Shown here piece after piece: positions 1-5,314 of a stretch of 20,683 bases of DNA. How positions within the stretch are numbered: position 1 is the first letter of the stretch; each line of letters opens with the position of its first letter. Below the pieces are notes generated by a model. That model saw only the letters and a list, made by a program, of their open reading frames with translations, did no database searches and was not told where the DNA came from. Both the position numbers and the translations under genes were made by a program. The stretch comes from Desulfobacterales bacterium (GTDB lineage Bacteria > Desulfobacterota > Desulfobacteria > Desulfobacterales > 4be13), in contig JAOZRQ010000048.1 in NCBI GenBank assembly GCA_029940115.1, positions 1-20,683 on the forward strand, read 5' to 3'.

Positions 1-55
1 TGACTGAGCAGCCCTTCTTGCGTCTCATTCCCTTCAGCATCAGGGAAAACCTGGA

Positions 56-110
56 GTGCAAAGATGGCAGGTGGCTGAGACTTCGTCGTCCCAAAAAGCA
101 ATCTTTGCAC
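56..110. repeat. hairpin repeat, copy A (GTGCAAAGATGGC arms)
   Basis: The arms GTGCAAAGATGGC (56-68) and GCAATCTTTGCAC (98-110) are complementary at 12 of 13 positions. The loop carries a GCTGAGACTTCGTCGTCCCA-like core. A second copy with the same arms and core lies at 20604-20667, so this is a dispersed palindromic repeat and not a gene. The rest of 1-203 holds no convincing coding sequence. Confidence 0.7.
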
Positions 111-132
111 CCAACTGTTGCCGTTTTTGATG

Positions 133-154
133 CCCTTCGACAAGCTCAGGGAGC
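133..154. repeat. short dispersed-type palindromic word
   Basis: CCTTCGACAAGCTCAGG is a near-palindromic word found as an intergenic repeat in many bacterial genomes. Only one copy is seen here, so the assignment rests on memory of such repeats. Confidence 0.35.
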
Positions 155-203
155 ACCCACTTCCAGTTCCAATGTAAATCATCCGCTGGTTTCAACCTGA
201 CCG

Positions 204-935
204 CTAGTTGCTGAGAAAAAGATATTTTGCCAAGGCATAGACGTAGCGGAACCAGACTTTTCGCAGGCTGATCTTGGAATAGCCGGCCACCCGTTTGTGT
301 TCGTGGGAGGGGACCTCGGCCATGCGAAACCCTTTTTTCAGGGTTTTGATGATCATCTCCTGCTCGATAGTGGTGATATCCTCCCTCAGGCCCAATGCGT
401 GGATCACATCGGTCCGGATGGCTCGGAATCCGTTCTGGCTCTCGCTCAACCGGACGTTGAATTTCCAGTTGATGCACGCGGTGATGAAGGAGCTCCCCAT
501 GAGCCGGAAACATTCGTCAAACCCGCCGTGCAGCTCACTGGAACCGCCGATCAGGCGGGAGCCTGAGACATGATCCGCCTCATCCCTGAGTATCGGCTCC
601 GCCAGCTTGGGGATGTCTTCGGGATTGTGGGAGCCGTCTGCATCGATAAAGACGACAATGCCGTGTGTGACATATGCCAGCGAATGTCGTATGGCCTCCC
701 CTTTCCCCTTTTTGTTGTCAAGGATGACCTTGGCACCCATGTTTCGGGCAATCTCTCGGGTCCGGTCAGAGGAATGACCATCCACCACCATGATCTCATC
801 CGCATACGGCAACGATCGCTCAATGATCCCGCCAATGGTGGCCTCCTCGTTGAGGGTGGGAATGATGACGGTGATCTTCCGTGAGGATGACCGCCTCTCT
901 TTCCTATCGGTGTTGAATTCATCTGTTGATTTCAT
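204..935 (-). CDS. Family 2 glycosyltransferase (dolichol-phosphate mannosyltransferase-like)
   Basis: This 243-residue cytoplasmic GT-A fold enzyme probably transfers a sugar from a nucleotide sugar to a lipid carrier or envelope glycan. Visible motifs are VIIPTLNEE (residues 23-31), VVDGHSSDRT (50-59), the DxD-type metal site IDADGSH (97-103), and QNGFRAIRTD (167-176). There is no C-terminal membrane segment, unlike the long DPM1 fusions. The ATG at 935 is chosen because homology begins about 20 residues after it. Its leader is odd: a strong AAAGGAGG lies about 20 bases upstream rather than 5-9. An upstream in-frame extension to 1109 runs through a repeat element and is unlikely to be translated. 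Acceptor and pathway cannot be told, because no other glycan gene is in the window. Confidence 0.85.
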   Translation of the reverse strand: MKSTDEFNTDRKERRSSSRKITVIIPTLNEEATIGGIIERSLPYADEIMVVDGHSSDRTREIARNMGAKVILDNKKGKGEAIRHSLAYVTHGIVVFIDADGSHNPEDIPKLAEPILRDEADHVSGSRLIGGSSELHGGFDECFRLMGSSFITACINWKFNVRLSESQNGFRAIRTDVIHALGLREDITTIEQEMIIKTLKKGFRMAEVPSHEHKRVAGYSKISLRKVWFRYVYALAKYLFLSN

Positions 936-1041
936 ATAAATTATGGAATAATGAGTCCTCCTTTCACGTCCCTGCCATGAAAACAGGCTACAAATTCTTT
1001 TCAGACAAGTCAAGCTATATTGGTCAATCTGAACAAAAATG

Positions 1042-1229
1042 CTGATTATAACGCTTTTCGGGGAGGCCGCTCTGAACTTGAACGTGAACGTGAACCCAGA
1101 CGCGGACATTCATTTGCGGGAAAGTTCAGGTTCGCGGGCACGTTCACGGGCACGTTCAGGTTCAGGTTCACGTTCACGGGCACGTTCACGGGCACGTTCA
1201 CGGGCCTCCCCTAAATCCGTTATAATCAG
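1042..1229. repeat. MITE-like element with CTGATTATAACG ends and internal hexamer minisatellite (copy 1)
   Basis: The left end CTGATTATAACG (1042-1053) is matched by the right end CGTTATAATCAG (1218-1229), an exact 12 bp inverted repeat. GGGGAGGCC also occurs inverted just inside each end. Flanks are CAAAAATG (1034-1041) and CAAAGATG (1230-1237), a 7 of 8 match consistent with a target duplication. The interior is a degenerate hexamer array (ACGTTC, AGGTTC, ACGGGC), in inverted orientation on the left. It fills most of the gap between the divergent genes at 935 and 1378. A relative lies at 3337-3480. Confidence 0.75.
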
Positions 1230-1267
1230 CAAAGATGGCATCATTTTGGAAAATATCAGATGAACGG

Positions 1268-1296
1268 TTGACATTACATAAAAAGCAAGTTACAAA
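1268..1296 (+). promoter_or_regulatory. Candidate sigma-70 promoter for the ATPase/TOPRIM pair
   Basis: A consensus -35 box TTGACA (1268-1273) is followed after exactly 17 bases by TACAAA (1291-1296), which matches the -10 consensus at 4 of 6. It lies about 80 bases before the ATG at 1378. No start-site data support it. Confidence 0.45.
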
Positions 1297-1377
1297 TTCT
1301 TTCAAGTTGTGGGTTAGGTCAGCGGACTGCCCTCGCAAGGGAAAAGTTTATCTTAATCTATCCTGAAGGTGGACAAC

Positions 1378-2487
1378 ATGTTGGACGATATCAAAATCAC
1401 CGGATTCAGGGGGCTTGACGGCCTTCATCTGCAAGGGACAAGCAAATACAATCTGATCGTGGGACCGAACAACAGCGGAAAGTCGAGTCTGCTGGAATCC
1501 TTGTTTCTGCATTGCTCCCCATTAAGCTTTCATGTCTTGCCGGCTCTGATGTCCTTTAGAAGCGGGCCTCTTCAGGGCGATCTGCGTTCGATGTTCGAAC
1601 AATTGGGATGGTTTTTTACGAAGCCAGACGTGCATGACACGCGTGGTATTAAAATAGAGGGAGCTTGGAAAGGCATAAGGAGAAAGACGAAACTTTCCAT
1701 GTATGAAACTGACGGGGAAAGCGTGGAAAAACTCCTGTCGGCAAACAGGCCCCCCACTTCTCTCAAATTCGCTCAACCAGCCCGGGAAAGTCGAAGCGAA
1801 GGAATCAGAATCGGGACCATACATTTTTATTTCCGTTCCGACAAACAAGAGGAAATCACTCAGATATATGACTTTGTCATTAAGGAGAGTCTTGAAATCC
1901 CTCCGCCCAAAATTGAGGCGGACATCAGGGCCCTCTTTCTGGAAGCGCATTTCCACAGAAACCTTGATGCCGGGATACAGGAATATGACAAATCTGTAAA
2001 AAAGGGTTACGAGAAGAAATGTCTGGGGCTGATGCAAAAAATTGATCCGGATATTGAAGATATATCCATTTTGCTCACAGCAGGCGGATCCCCGCAGCTT
2101 TTTGTCTCTCACAAAAAACTTGGAAGGACCCCTTTGAGCAATTTCGGGGACGGCATAAAAAGGATGTATCTGATTGCCGCGTCAATGGTTTCGTGTGAGG
2201 GTGGCGTGTTTTTCATTGACGAGTTGGAAAGCGCCATCCATTCAAACGCTTTGAAAAGCTTGGCGGATTGGATTTCACAAGTTGCTGAGGAGCTGGACGT
2301 GCAGATTTTTACGACAACACACAGCCTTGAGTGCATTGACGCGCTTTTGGCCAGCAACTTCTCAGAATCTGACAAGTTGAGCCTGTTCAAGCTCAGGTCG
2401 AAAAATGACCGGATATCCTGCAAAAAAATTTCTGGAAAGATGCTGAAAAATATTAGATATGAACTTGGTCAGGATGTGAGGTGGTAA
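1378..2487 (+). CDS. AAA family ATPase, OLD/RecF-like (candidate defence ATPase)
   Basis: This 369-residue ABC-type ATPase has KITGFRGL (6-13), a Walker A GPNNSGKSS (29-37), a signature-like LSNFGDGIKRM (253-263), Walker B VFFIDELE (277-284) and H-loop TTTHS (312-316). This is the layout of AAA_15/AAA_21 and OLD-family ATPases, with the central part carrying the variable insertion. It lacks its own TOPRIM domain; one is supplied by the next gene, which overlaps by 7 bases. ATG 1378 is preferred over GTG 1369 because AAGGTGG (1366-1372) sits 5 bases before the ATG. In OLD, Gabija GajA and PARIS AriA this ATPase type forms the oligomeric core that controls a TOPRIM effector. A defence role is inferred by analogy. 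Confidence 0.85.
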   Translation: MLDDIKITGFRGLDGLHLQGTSKYNLIVGPNNSGKSSLLESLFLHCSPLSFHVLPALMSFRSGPLQGDLRSMFEQLGWFFTKPDVHDTRGIKIEGAWKGIRRKTKLSMYETDGESVEKLLSANRPPTSLKFAQPARESRSEGIRIGTIHFYFRSDKQEEITQIYDFVIKESLEIPPPKIEADIRALFLEAHFHRNLDAGIQEYDKSVKKGYEKKCLGLMQKIDPDIEDISILLTAGGSPQLFVSHKKLGRTPLSNFGDGIKRMYLIAASMVSCEGGVFFIDELESAIHSNALKSLADWISQVAEELDVQIFTTTHSLECIDALLASNFSESDKLSLFKLRSKNDRISCKKISGKMLKNIRYELGQDVRW

Positions 2488-3266
2488 AATTGAGATACGG
2501 TTATCTTGTCGTCGAAGGACCTCATGATGTGGAATTTGTCGGGCGATTGTTAAGGAATCATGATCTGAGGCGGATTTTCAGACTTGACGAATTGGATTCT
2601 TACTGGAGCAGCTCCACTTTGATACCGAGGAAATATCCTCCGGATAATGATCTGAGAAAGCGAGTGCCGGTGCCAGCTTTTTTTCAAAGCAGTGACATTT
2701 CCATAGCGGTGCATAGCGCAATCGGTGACAGCAGGATTGTCGAAACTTTGGAGGGAACACTGGACAACACAGATATGAGGGAGAATGCGACGGGAATCGG
2801 GATTGTTGCTGACGCTGATTACGGGGAAGATGCCACGCAGAAAAGGTGGAATTCACTTTTAAAACAATTAAAAGGCATATTGGAACTGCCTGAGAGACCG
2901 GGCGATGTTCTGAAAAGCCAGCCGAATACGGGCATCTTCATCTCTCCTGACAATGTCAGTGAGGGGACACTTGAGACGATCCTCCTGAAATGTGCGGGAA
3001 CTTCTTATCCGGGTCTTTATGAGGGGGCGGAAAGATTCATCACCAGCGTGGATGTTGACGCCCTGAATTCAAGGGACAGGCAGGATTTCAAAAAGCCTTC
3101 GGGGAAAGGCAAGGCTGTTGTCGGATGCATCGGAGATGTTCTCCGACCGGGAAAGGCCATACAGGTTTCAATTGAGGACAACAGATGGGTGAGCGGGGAA
3201 ACCTTGGGCATTGCGGAAATTACGGCCATGAATCAGTTTTTGGAGGAACTTTTTGATCTCTCCTGA
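2481..3266 (+). CDS. TOPRIM-fold protein, DUF3226-like, partner of the upstream ATPase
   Basis: 261 residues, GTG start overlapping the ATPase stop, with AGGA just upstream; the overlap implies translational coupling. The N-terminus YLVVEGPHD puts a candidate metal-binding glutamate at residue 12, and GIVADADYGED gives the DxD pair at 111 and 113. Together these are the TOPRIM signature. Between them lie the segments PRKYPPDNDLRKRVPVP (49-65) and ISIAVHSAIGDSR (73-85), which recall DUF3226 as I remember it. The C-terminal third is unassigned. TOPRIM partners of OLD-like ATPases are typically nucleases (AriB in PARIS acts on tRNA); the substrate here is unknown. The family name is moderately sure; the TOPRIM call is firmer. 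Confidence 0.75.
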   Translation: MVKLRYGYLVVEGPHDVEFVGRLLRNHDLRRIFRLDELDSYWSSSTLIPRKYPPDNDLRKRVPVPAFFQSSDISIAVHSAIGDSRIVETLEGTLDNTDMRENATGIGIVADADYGEDATQKRWNSLLKQLKGILELPERPGDVLKSQPNTGIFISPDNVSEGTLETILLKCAGTSYPGLYEGAERFITSVDVDALNSRDRQDFKKPSGKGKAVVGCIGDVLRPGKAIQVSIEDNRWVSGETLGIAEITAMNQFLEELFDLS

Positions 3267-3284
3267 ATTTCAATCATCTGGAAA

Positions 3285-3334
3285 AGAAACCCGGCTTTTT
3301 TCCGATTTTTCTGCCAGAAAAAAGCCGGGTTTCT
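3285..3334. terminator. Perfect hairpin of the GAAACCCGGC family, probable bidirectional terminator
   Basis: AGAAACCCGGCTTTTTTC (3285-3302) and its exact complement (3317-3334) form an 18 bp stem with a 14-base loop, 18 bases after the stop of the TOPRIM gene. It lies between convergent genes. T-rich arms suit termination on either strand, though the T-run is inside the stem. The same core occurs at 4265-4316, 4339-4400, 4899-4961 and, more distantly, 4771-4865 and 20333-20428. Confidence 0.55.
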
Positions 3335-3336
3335 GT

Positions 3337-3480
3337 CTGGTTATAACGCTTTTTTGGGAAGGCCCGTCCTTGCCTGCCCGTGAACATTGTGGACACGGAC
3401 ATGCCCGTCGCCCATGGGCGTGAACATGCATGTGGGGTGCCCGCAACGGTCACGGGCTCCCCTAAATCCGTTATAATCAG
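3337..3480. repeat. MITE-like element with CTGRTTATAACG ends (copy 2)
   Basis: The left end CTGGTTATAACGC and right end GTTATAATCAG are inverted copies with one mismatch, and the right segment CTCCCCTAAATCCG is identical to that of the element at 1042-1229. The interior contains GTGAACAT and CACGGGC words related to the copy 1 minisatellite but more diverged. GGTTTCT occurs on both sides (3328-3334 and 3481-3487), compatible with a target duplication at the foot of the preceding hairpin. No gene is seen in 3267-3638. Confidence 0.65.
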
Positions 3481-3524
3481 GGTTTCTTTTTCCCTCCTCA
3501 CTTGCTTTGACAGTCAGAAGGAAA

Positions 3525-3598
3525 AAGAAACCCGGTTTCTGACACGATGCCGTGTCATGGAAACCTGATCGTCCAGAAGGCTGAAACCGGATTTCTTT
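3525..3598 (-). terminator. Imperfect hairpin downstream of the chalcone isomerase-like gene
   Basis: AAAGAAACCCGGTTTC (from 3525) pairs imperfectly with GAAACCGGATTTCTTT (3583-3598), and a smaller inner palindrome GACACGATGCCGTGTC lies between. It sits 40 bases beyond the stop at 3639 and may end that transcript. It also looks like a diverged member of the GAAACCCGGC repeat family. Confidence 0.4.
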
Positions 3599-3638
3599 GT
3601 CTCCAAGAAACAATTTGAAAAATTGTTCTACTGTCCGG

Positions 3639-4202
3639 TCACTTGCCAAGCATTCCCTTCTTCAGCCCCTTGTCCGCCGGCTTCTTCCCCAGCCAGATGC
3701 CAAACAGCGCGTTTTTGAACGCCAGCCCCTTGATGGTCCCCATCTGCTTCCCTTTCATGGAAACCGTGACACCCTCTCCCGGAACATAGACGAAGTCGTA
3801 AACATCCCCCTTCTTCGCCTCCTCTTTGAAGAACGAGTTGAATTGGGCTACCCCATCCTTGATGGGGGAGATGTTCCCGCCGGTTGCCTGAGCAAACCCG
3901 TCATTCCAGCCCCCGATCAGTTTTTCCGCGGACACGCCATCATAGATGAAGTGCATCCGGAGGGACATGGGCGCGTCTGCCGCGACGATCTTTTCCGCAT
4001 CATCGCTCTTCTGCATCAGATAAAGAGCGCCAGCATAGATTTTCATGAAGAATTTCTTTCTCAGGCCCGCCCCGTTCAGGAGCAATTGCGTCTTGCCGGC
4101 CATCAGGGAATCCGGCAGATTGACGCCGCCGATCTCCGTTGCCATTGCCGAAGTGGCCCCGATGAAAAGGGCCACGGTCATGAGAAACACATTTTTGAGC
4201 AT
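3639..4202 (-). CDS. Exported chalcone isomerase-like protein
   Basis: 187 residues. A signal peptide is clear: Lys-3, a hydrophobic run over residues 5-18, and a likely cleavage after SAMA at 21. The mature part matches the bacterial chalcone isomerase-like family: GVNLPDSL, LLLNGAGLRKKFFMKIYAGALYL, MHFIYDGVSAEKL, and the C-terminal FKNALFGIWLGKKPADKGL. In bacteria this family is not tied to flavonoids; it is a periplasmic protein probably binding a small lipid-like ligand, with unknown reaction. ATG 4202 is chosen because AAAGGAG lies 6 bases upstream and the signal peptide starts there; the longer frame to 4301 runs into a repeat. It appears to be a single-gene unit. Confidence 0.8.
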   Translation of the reverse strand: MLKNVFLMTVALFIGATSAMATEIGGVNLPDSLMAGKTQLLLNGAGLRKKFFMKIYAGALYLMQKSDDAEKIVAADAPMSLRMHFIYDGVSAEKLIGGWNDGFAQATGGNISPIKDGVAQFNSFFKEEAKKGDVYDFVYVPGEGVTVSMKGKQMGTIKGLAFKNALFGIWLGKKPADKGLKKGMLGK

Positions 4203-4235
4203 TTGGATCTCCTTTCTTTTTTGATTAAAACAAAC

Positions 4236-4338
4236 CTGTGTACAGGACAAAAATTCGGGAATGGGCGAGAAACCCGGCTTTTCCAAACGGGCCGACTGCA
4301 AGAAAAAGCCGGGTTTCCTTCCTCAAATCATTTTTTTG
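4236..4338. repeat. Truncated copy of the CTGTGTACAGGAC element
   Basis: It begins CTGTGTACAGGACAAAAATT like the intact copy at 4868 and has the same GAAACCCGGC hairpin core, but stops at ...TTTTTTTGTCC without the closing TGTACACAG. A second hairpin core follows immediately at 4339. The left end lies 34 bases upstream of the start of the chalcone isomerase-like gene, so it could affect that promoter. Confidence 0.65.
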
Positions 4339-4400
4339 TCCGAGAAACCCGGCTTTCTTCCAAACGGGCCGACTCCCCAACTGCAAGAAAAAGCCGGGTT
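4339..4400. repeat. GAAACCCGGC hairpin core, extra copy
   Basis: GAGAAACCCGGC and GCCGGGTTT bracket AAACGGGCCGACTCCCCAAC, almost the same interior as in the elements at 4236 and 4868. It follows the truncated element directly, suggesting recombination or insertion between two copies. Confidence 0.6.
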
Positions 4401-4420
4401 TGTTTTGAGAGTCTGATTCA

Positions 4421-4570
4421 TTAGGGTTCGATTGTCAACAGCTTTGAGTGTCCCGCTTCTCCGTCAACCATCCATGTCAATTCTTTCACAATCGCCTCCA
4501 TCTGTTCGGCCTGAGCCTTCAGCTCGTTGGAGCTGGAAGCCGACTCCTCGGCGTTGGCCGCATTCTGCAT
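4421..4570 (-). pseudogene. 3' remnant of a methyl-accepting chemotaxis protein
   Basis: The last 49 codons read QNAANAEESASSSNELKA, then QAEQMEAIVKELTWMVDGE, which is the typical C-terminal end of the signalling domain of chemotaxis receptors (methylation helix 2 and tail). Everything upstream, including sensor, HAMP and tip, is missing. Similarity stops where a dispersed repeat (4583-4620) begins, so the gene was probably cut by repeat insertion or deletion. No start codon with a ribosome binding site is evident. Not expected to be functional. Confidence 0.75.
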
Positions 4571-4582
4571 CAGGCTCGGCCA

Positions 4583-4620
4583 TCCCGTGCGATTCACAAT
4601 TTGCACGGGAAAGGCTGGGG
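4583..4620. repeat. CAATTTGCACGGGAAAGGCT repeat, copy 1
   Basis: CGATTCACAATTTGCACGGG followed by AAAGGCTGGGG. Near-identical words occur at 5062-5103 and 5280-5314. This copy abuts the receptor remnant. Confidence 0.65.
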
Positions 4621-4770
4621 GGAGCTACTGAAACCCCTTCGGTGCCAGCTTGAACCGCGGATTACCACTGATTACTCGGATTTCGCCGATTTCTTCCAGC
4701 CTTGCTTCGATTGTCGGATGTAGGTCCGGCTTTTAGGCAAACAATTTTTGTCCATGGTTCCATGTTCTCG

Positions 4771-4865
4771 ACCGCGAAACAGGCGAACAAACCCGGCTTC
4801 TCTGACAGCTCTGGTTTGTTGTGATTTGATCGCTAATGACTTTTAACGCGAAGCCGGGTTTTTTT
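4771..4865. repeat. Palindromic repeat (ACCGCG...AAACCCGGCTTC...GAAGCCGGGTTTTT), copy 1
   Basis: AAACCCGGCTTC (4790-4801) pairs with GAAGCCGGGTTT (4850-4861) around a loop of about 48 bases. A closely similar copy is at 20333-20428, including the flanking ACCGCG and the loop words GACAGCTCT and TTGTTG. The downstream T-run would suit a terminator on the plus strand. Confidence 0.7.
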
Positions 4866-4867
4866 GG

Positions 4868-4992
4868 CTGTGTACAGGACAAAAAATTGGGAATGGCCGA
4901 GAAACCCGGCTTTTTCCCAAACGGGCCGACTTCCCAACTGCAAAAAAAAGCCGGGTTTCTTTACCCTCGATTATTTTTTGTCCTGTACACAG
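4868..4992. mobile_element. Intact 125 bp MITE-like element with CTGTGTACAGGAC ends
   Basis: The ends CTGTGTACAGGACAAAAAAT (4868-4887) and its exact complement (4973-4992) form a perfect 20 bp terminal inverted repeat. The element is bracketed by a perfect 9 bp direct repeat TTTTTTTGG (4859-4867 and 4993-5001), as for a target-site duplication. The interior is the GAAACCCGGC hairpin. It codes for nothing, so it would need a transposase from elsewhere. It landed in the T-tract at the foot of the palindrome at 4771-4865. Confidence 0.8.
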
Positions 4993-5061
4993 TTTTTTTG
5001 GAGAGAAACTTTTGTCCCGTCTTCGATCTGGCGAACGTGGATCCCATCGTTTGAGCCGTTC

Positions 5062-5103
5062 CATGCGATTCGCAATTTGTGCGGGAAAGGCTTGGTGGGG
5101 AGC
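5062..5103. repeat. CAATTTGCACGGGAAAGGCT repeat, copy 2
   Basis: CATGCGATTCGCAATTTGTG, then CGGGAAAGGCTTGGTGGGGAG; it shares the downstream GGGGAGCTAC word with copy 1. Confidence 0.6.
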
Positions 5104-5279
5104 TACAAACATGTCGGCCCTACGGGCCTCTATTCGGTGTTCCCAAAGCCAGGGGCTTCTGAAAAATGCCACCTGTCAAAACTTATTTGGTCAGGTAGTA
5201 GCCTTTTTTGCGTCTTAAACCGCCTCACAGTTTGAACCGCGGATTGGACAGATCACACGGATTGCACAGATTGACTCCT

Positions 5280-5314
5280 TCCATTGTCTCGCAATTTGCA
5301 CGGGAAAGGCTGGG
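5280..5314. repeat. CAATTTGCACGGGAAAGGCT repeat, copy 3, abutting the topA stop
   Basis: TCGCAATTTGCACGGGAAAG followed by GCTGGG runs up to the topA stop codon at 5315-5317. It may carry the end of the topA transcript, but no clear hairpin and T-run is seen. Confidence 0.55.

Larger units (their letters stand above)
4621..5314. other. Gene-free repeat cluster upstream of the receptor remnant and downstream of topA
   Basis: No frame here has family similarity or a supported start. The stretch is a patchwork: a TGAACCGCGGATT word (4651 and 5233), a 95 bp palindrome (4771-4865), an intact MITE-like element (4868-4992), and two copies of the CAATTTGCACGGGAAAGGCT repeat. The remaining sequence shows no recognisable signal. 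Confidence 0.6.

Noticed and set aside
3597..4424. 275-codon plus-strand frame
   Set aside because: It is the antisense of the exported chalcone isomerase-like gene, which has a signal peptide, ribosome binding site and family motifs, and then runs through repeats.
4864..5235. 123-codon plus-strand frame
   Set aside because: It crosses a MITE-like element and another dispersed repeat from end to end, so it is repeat-derived.
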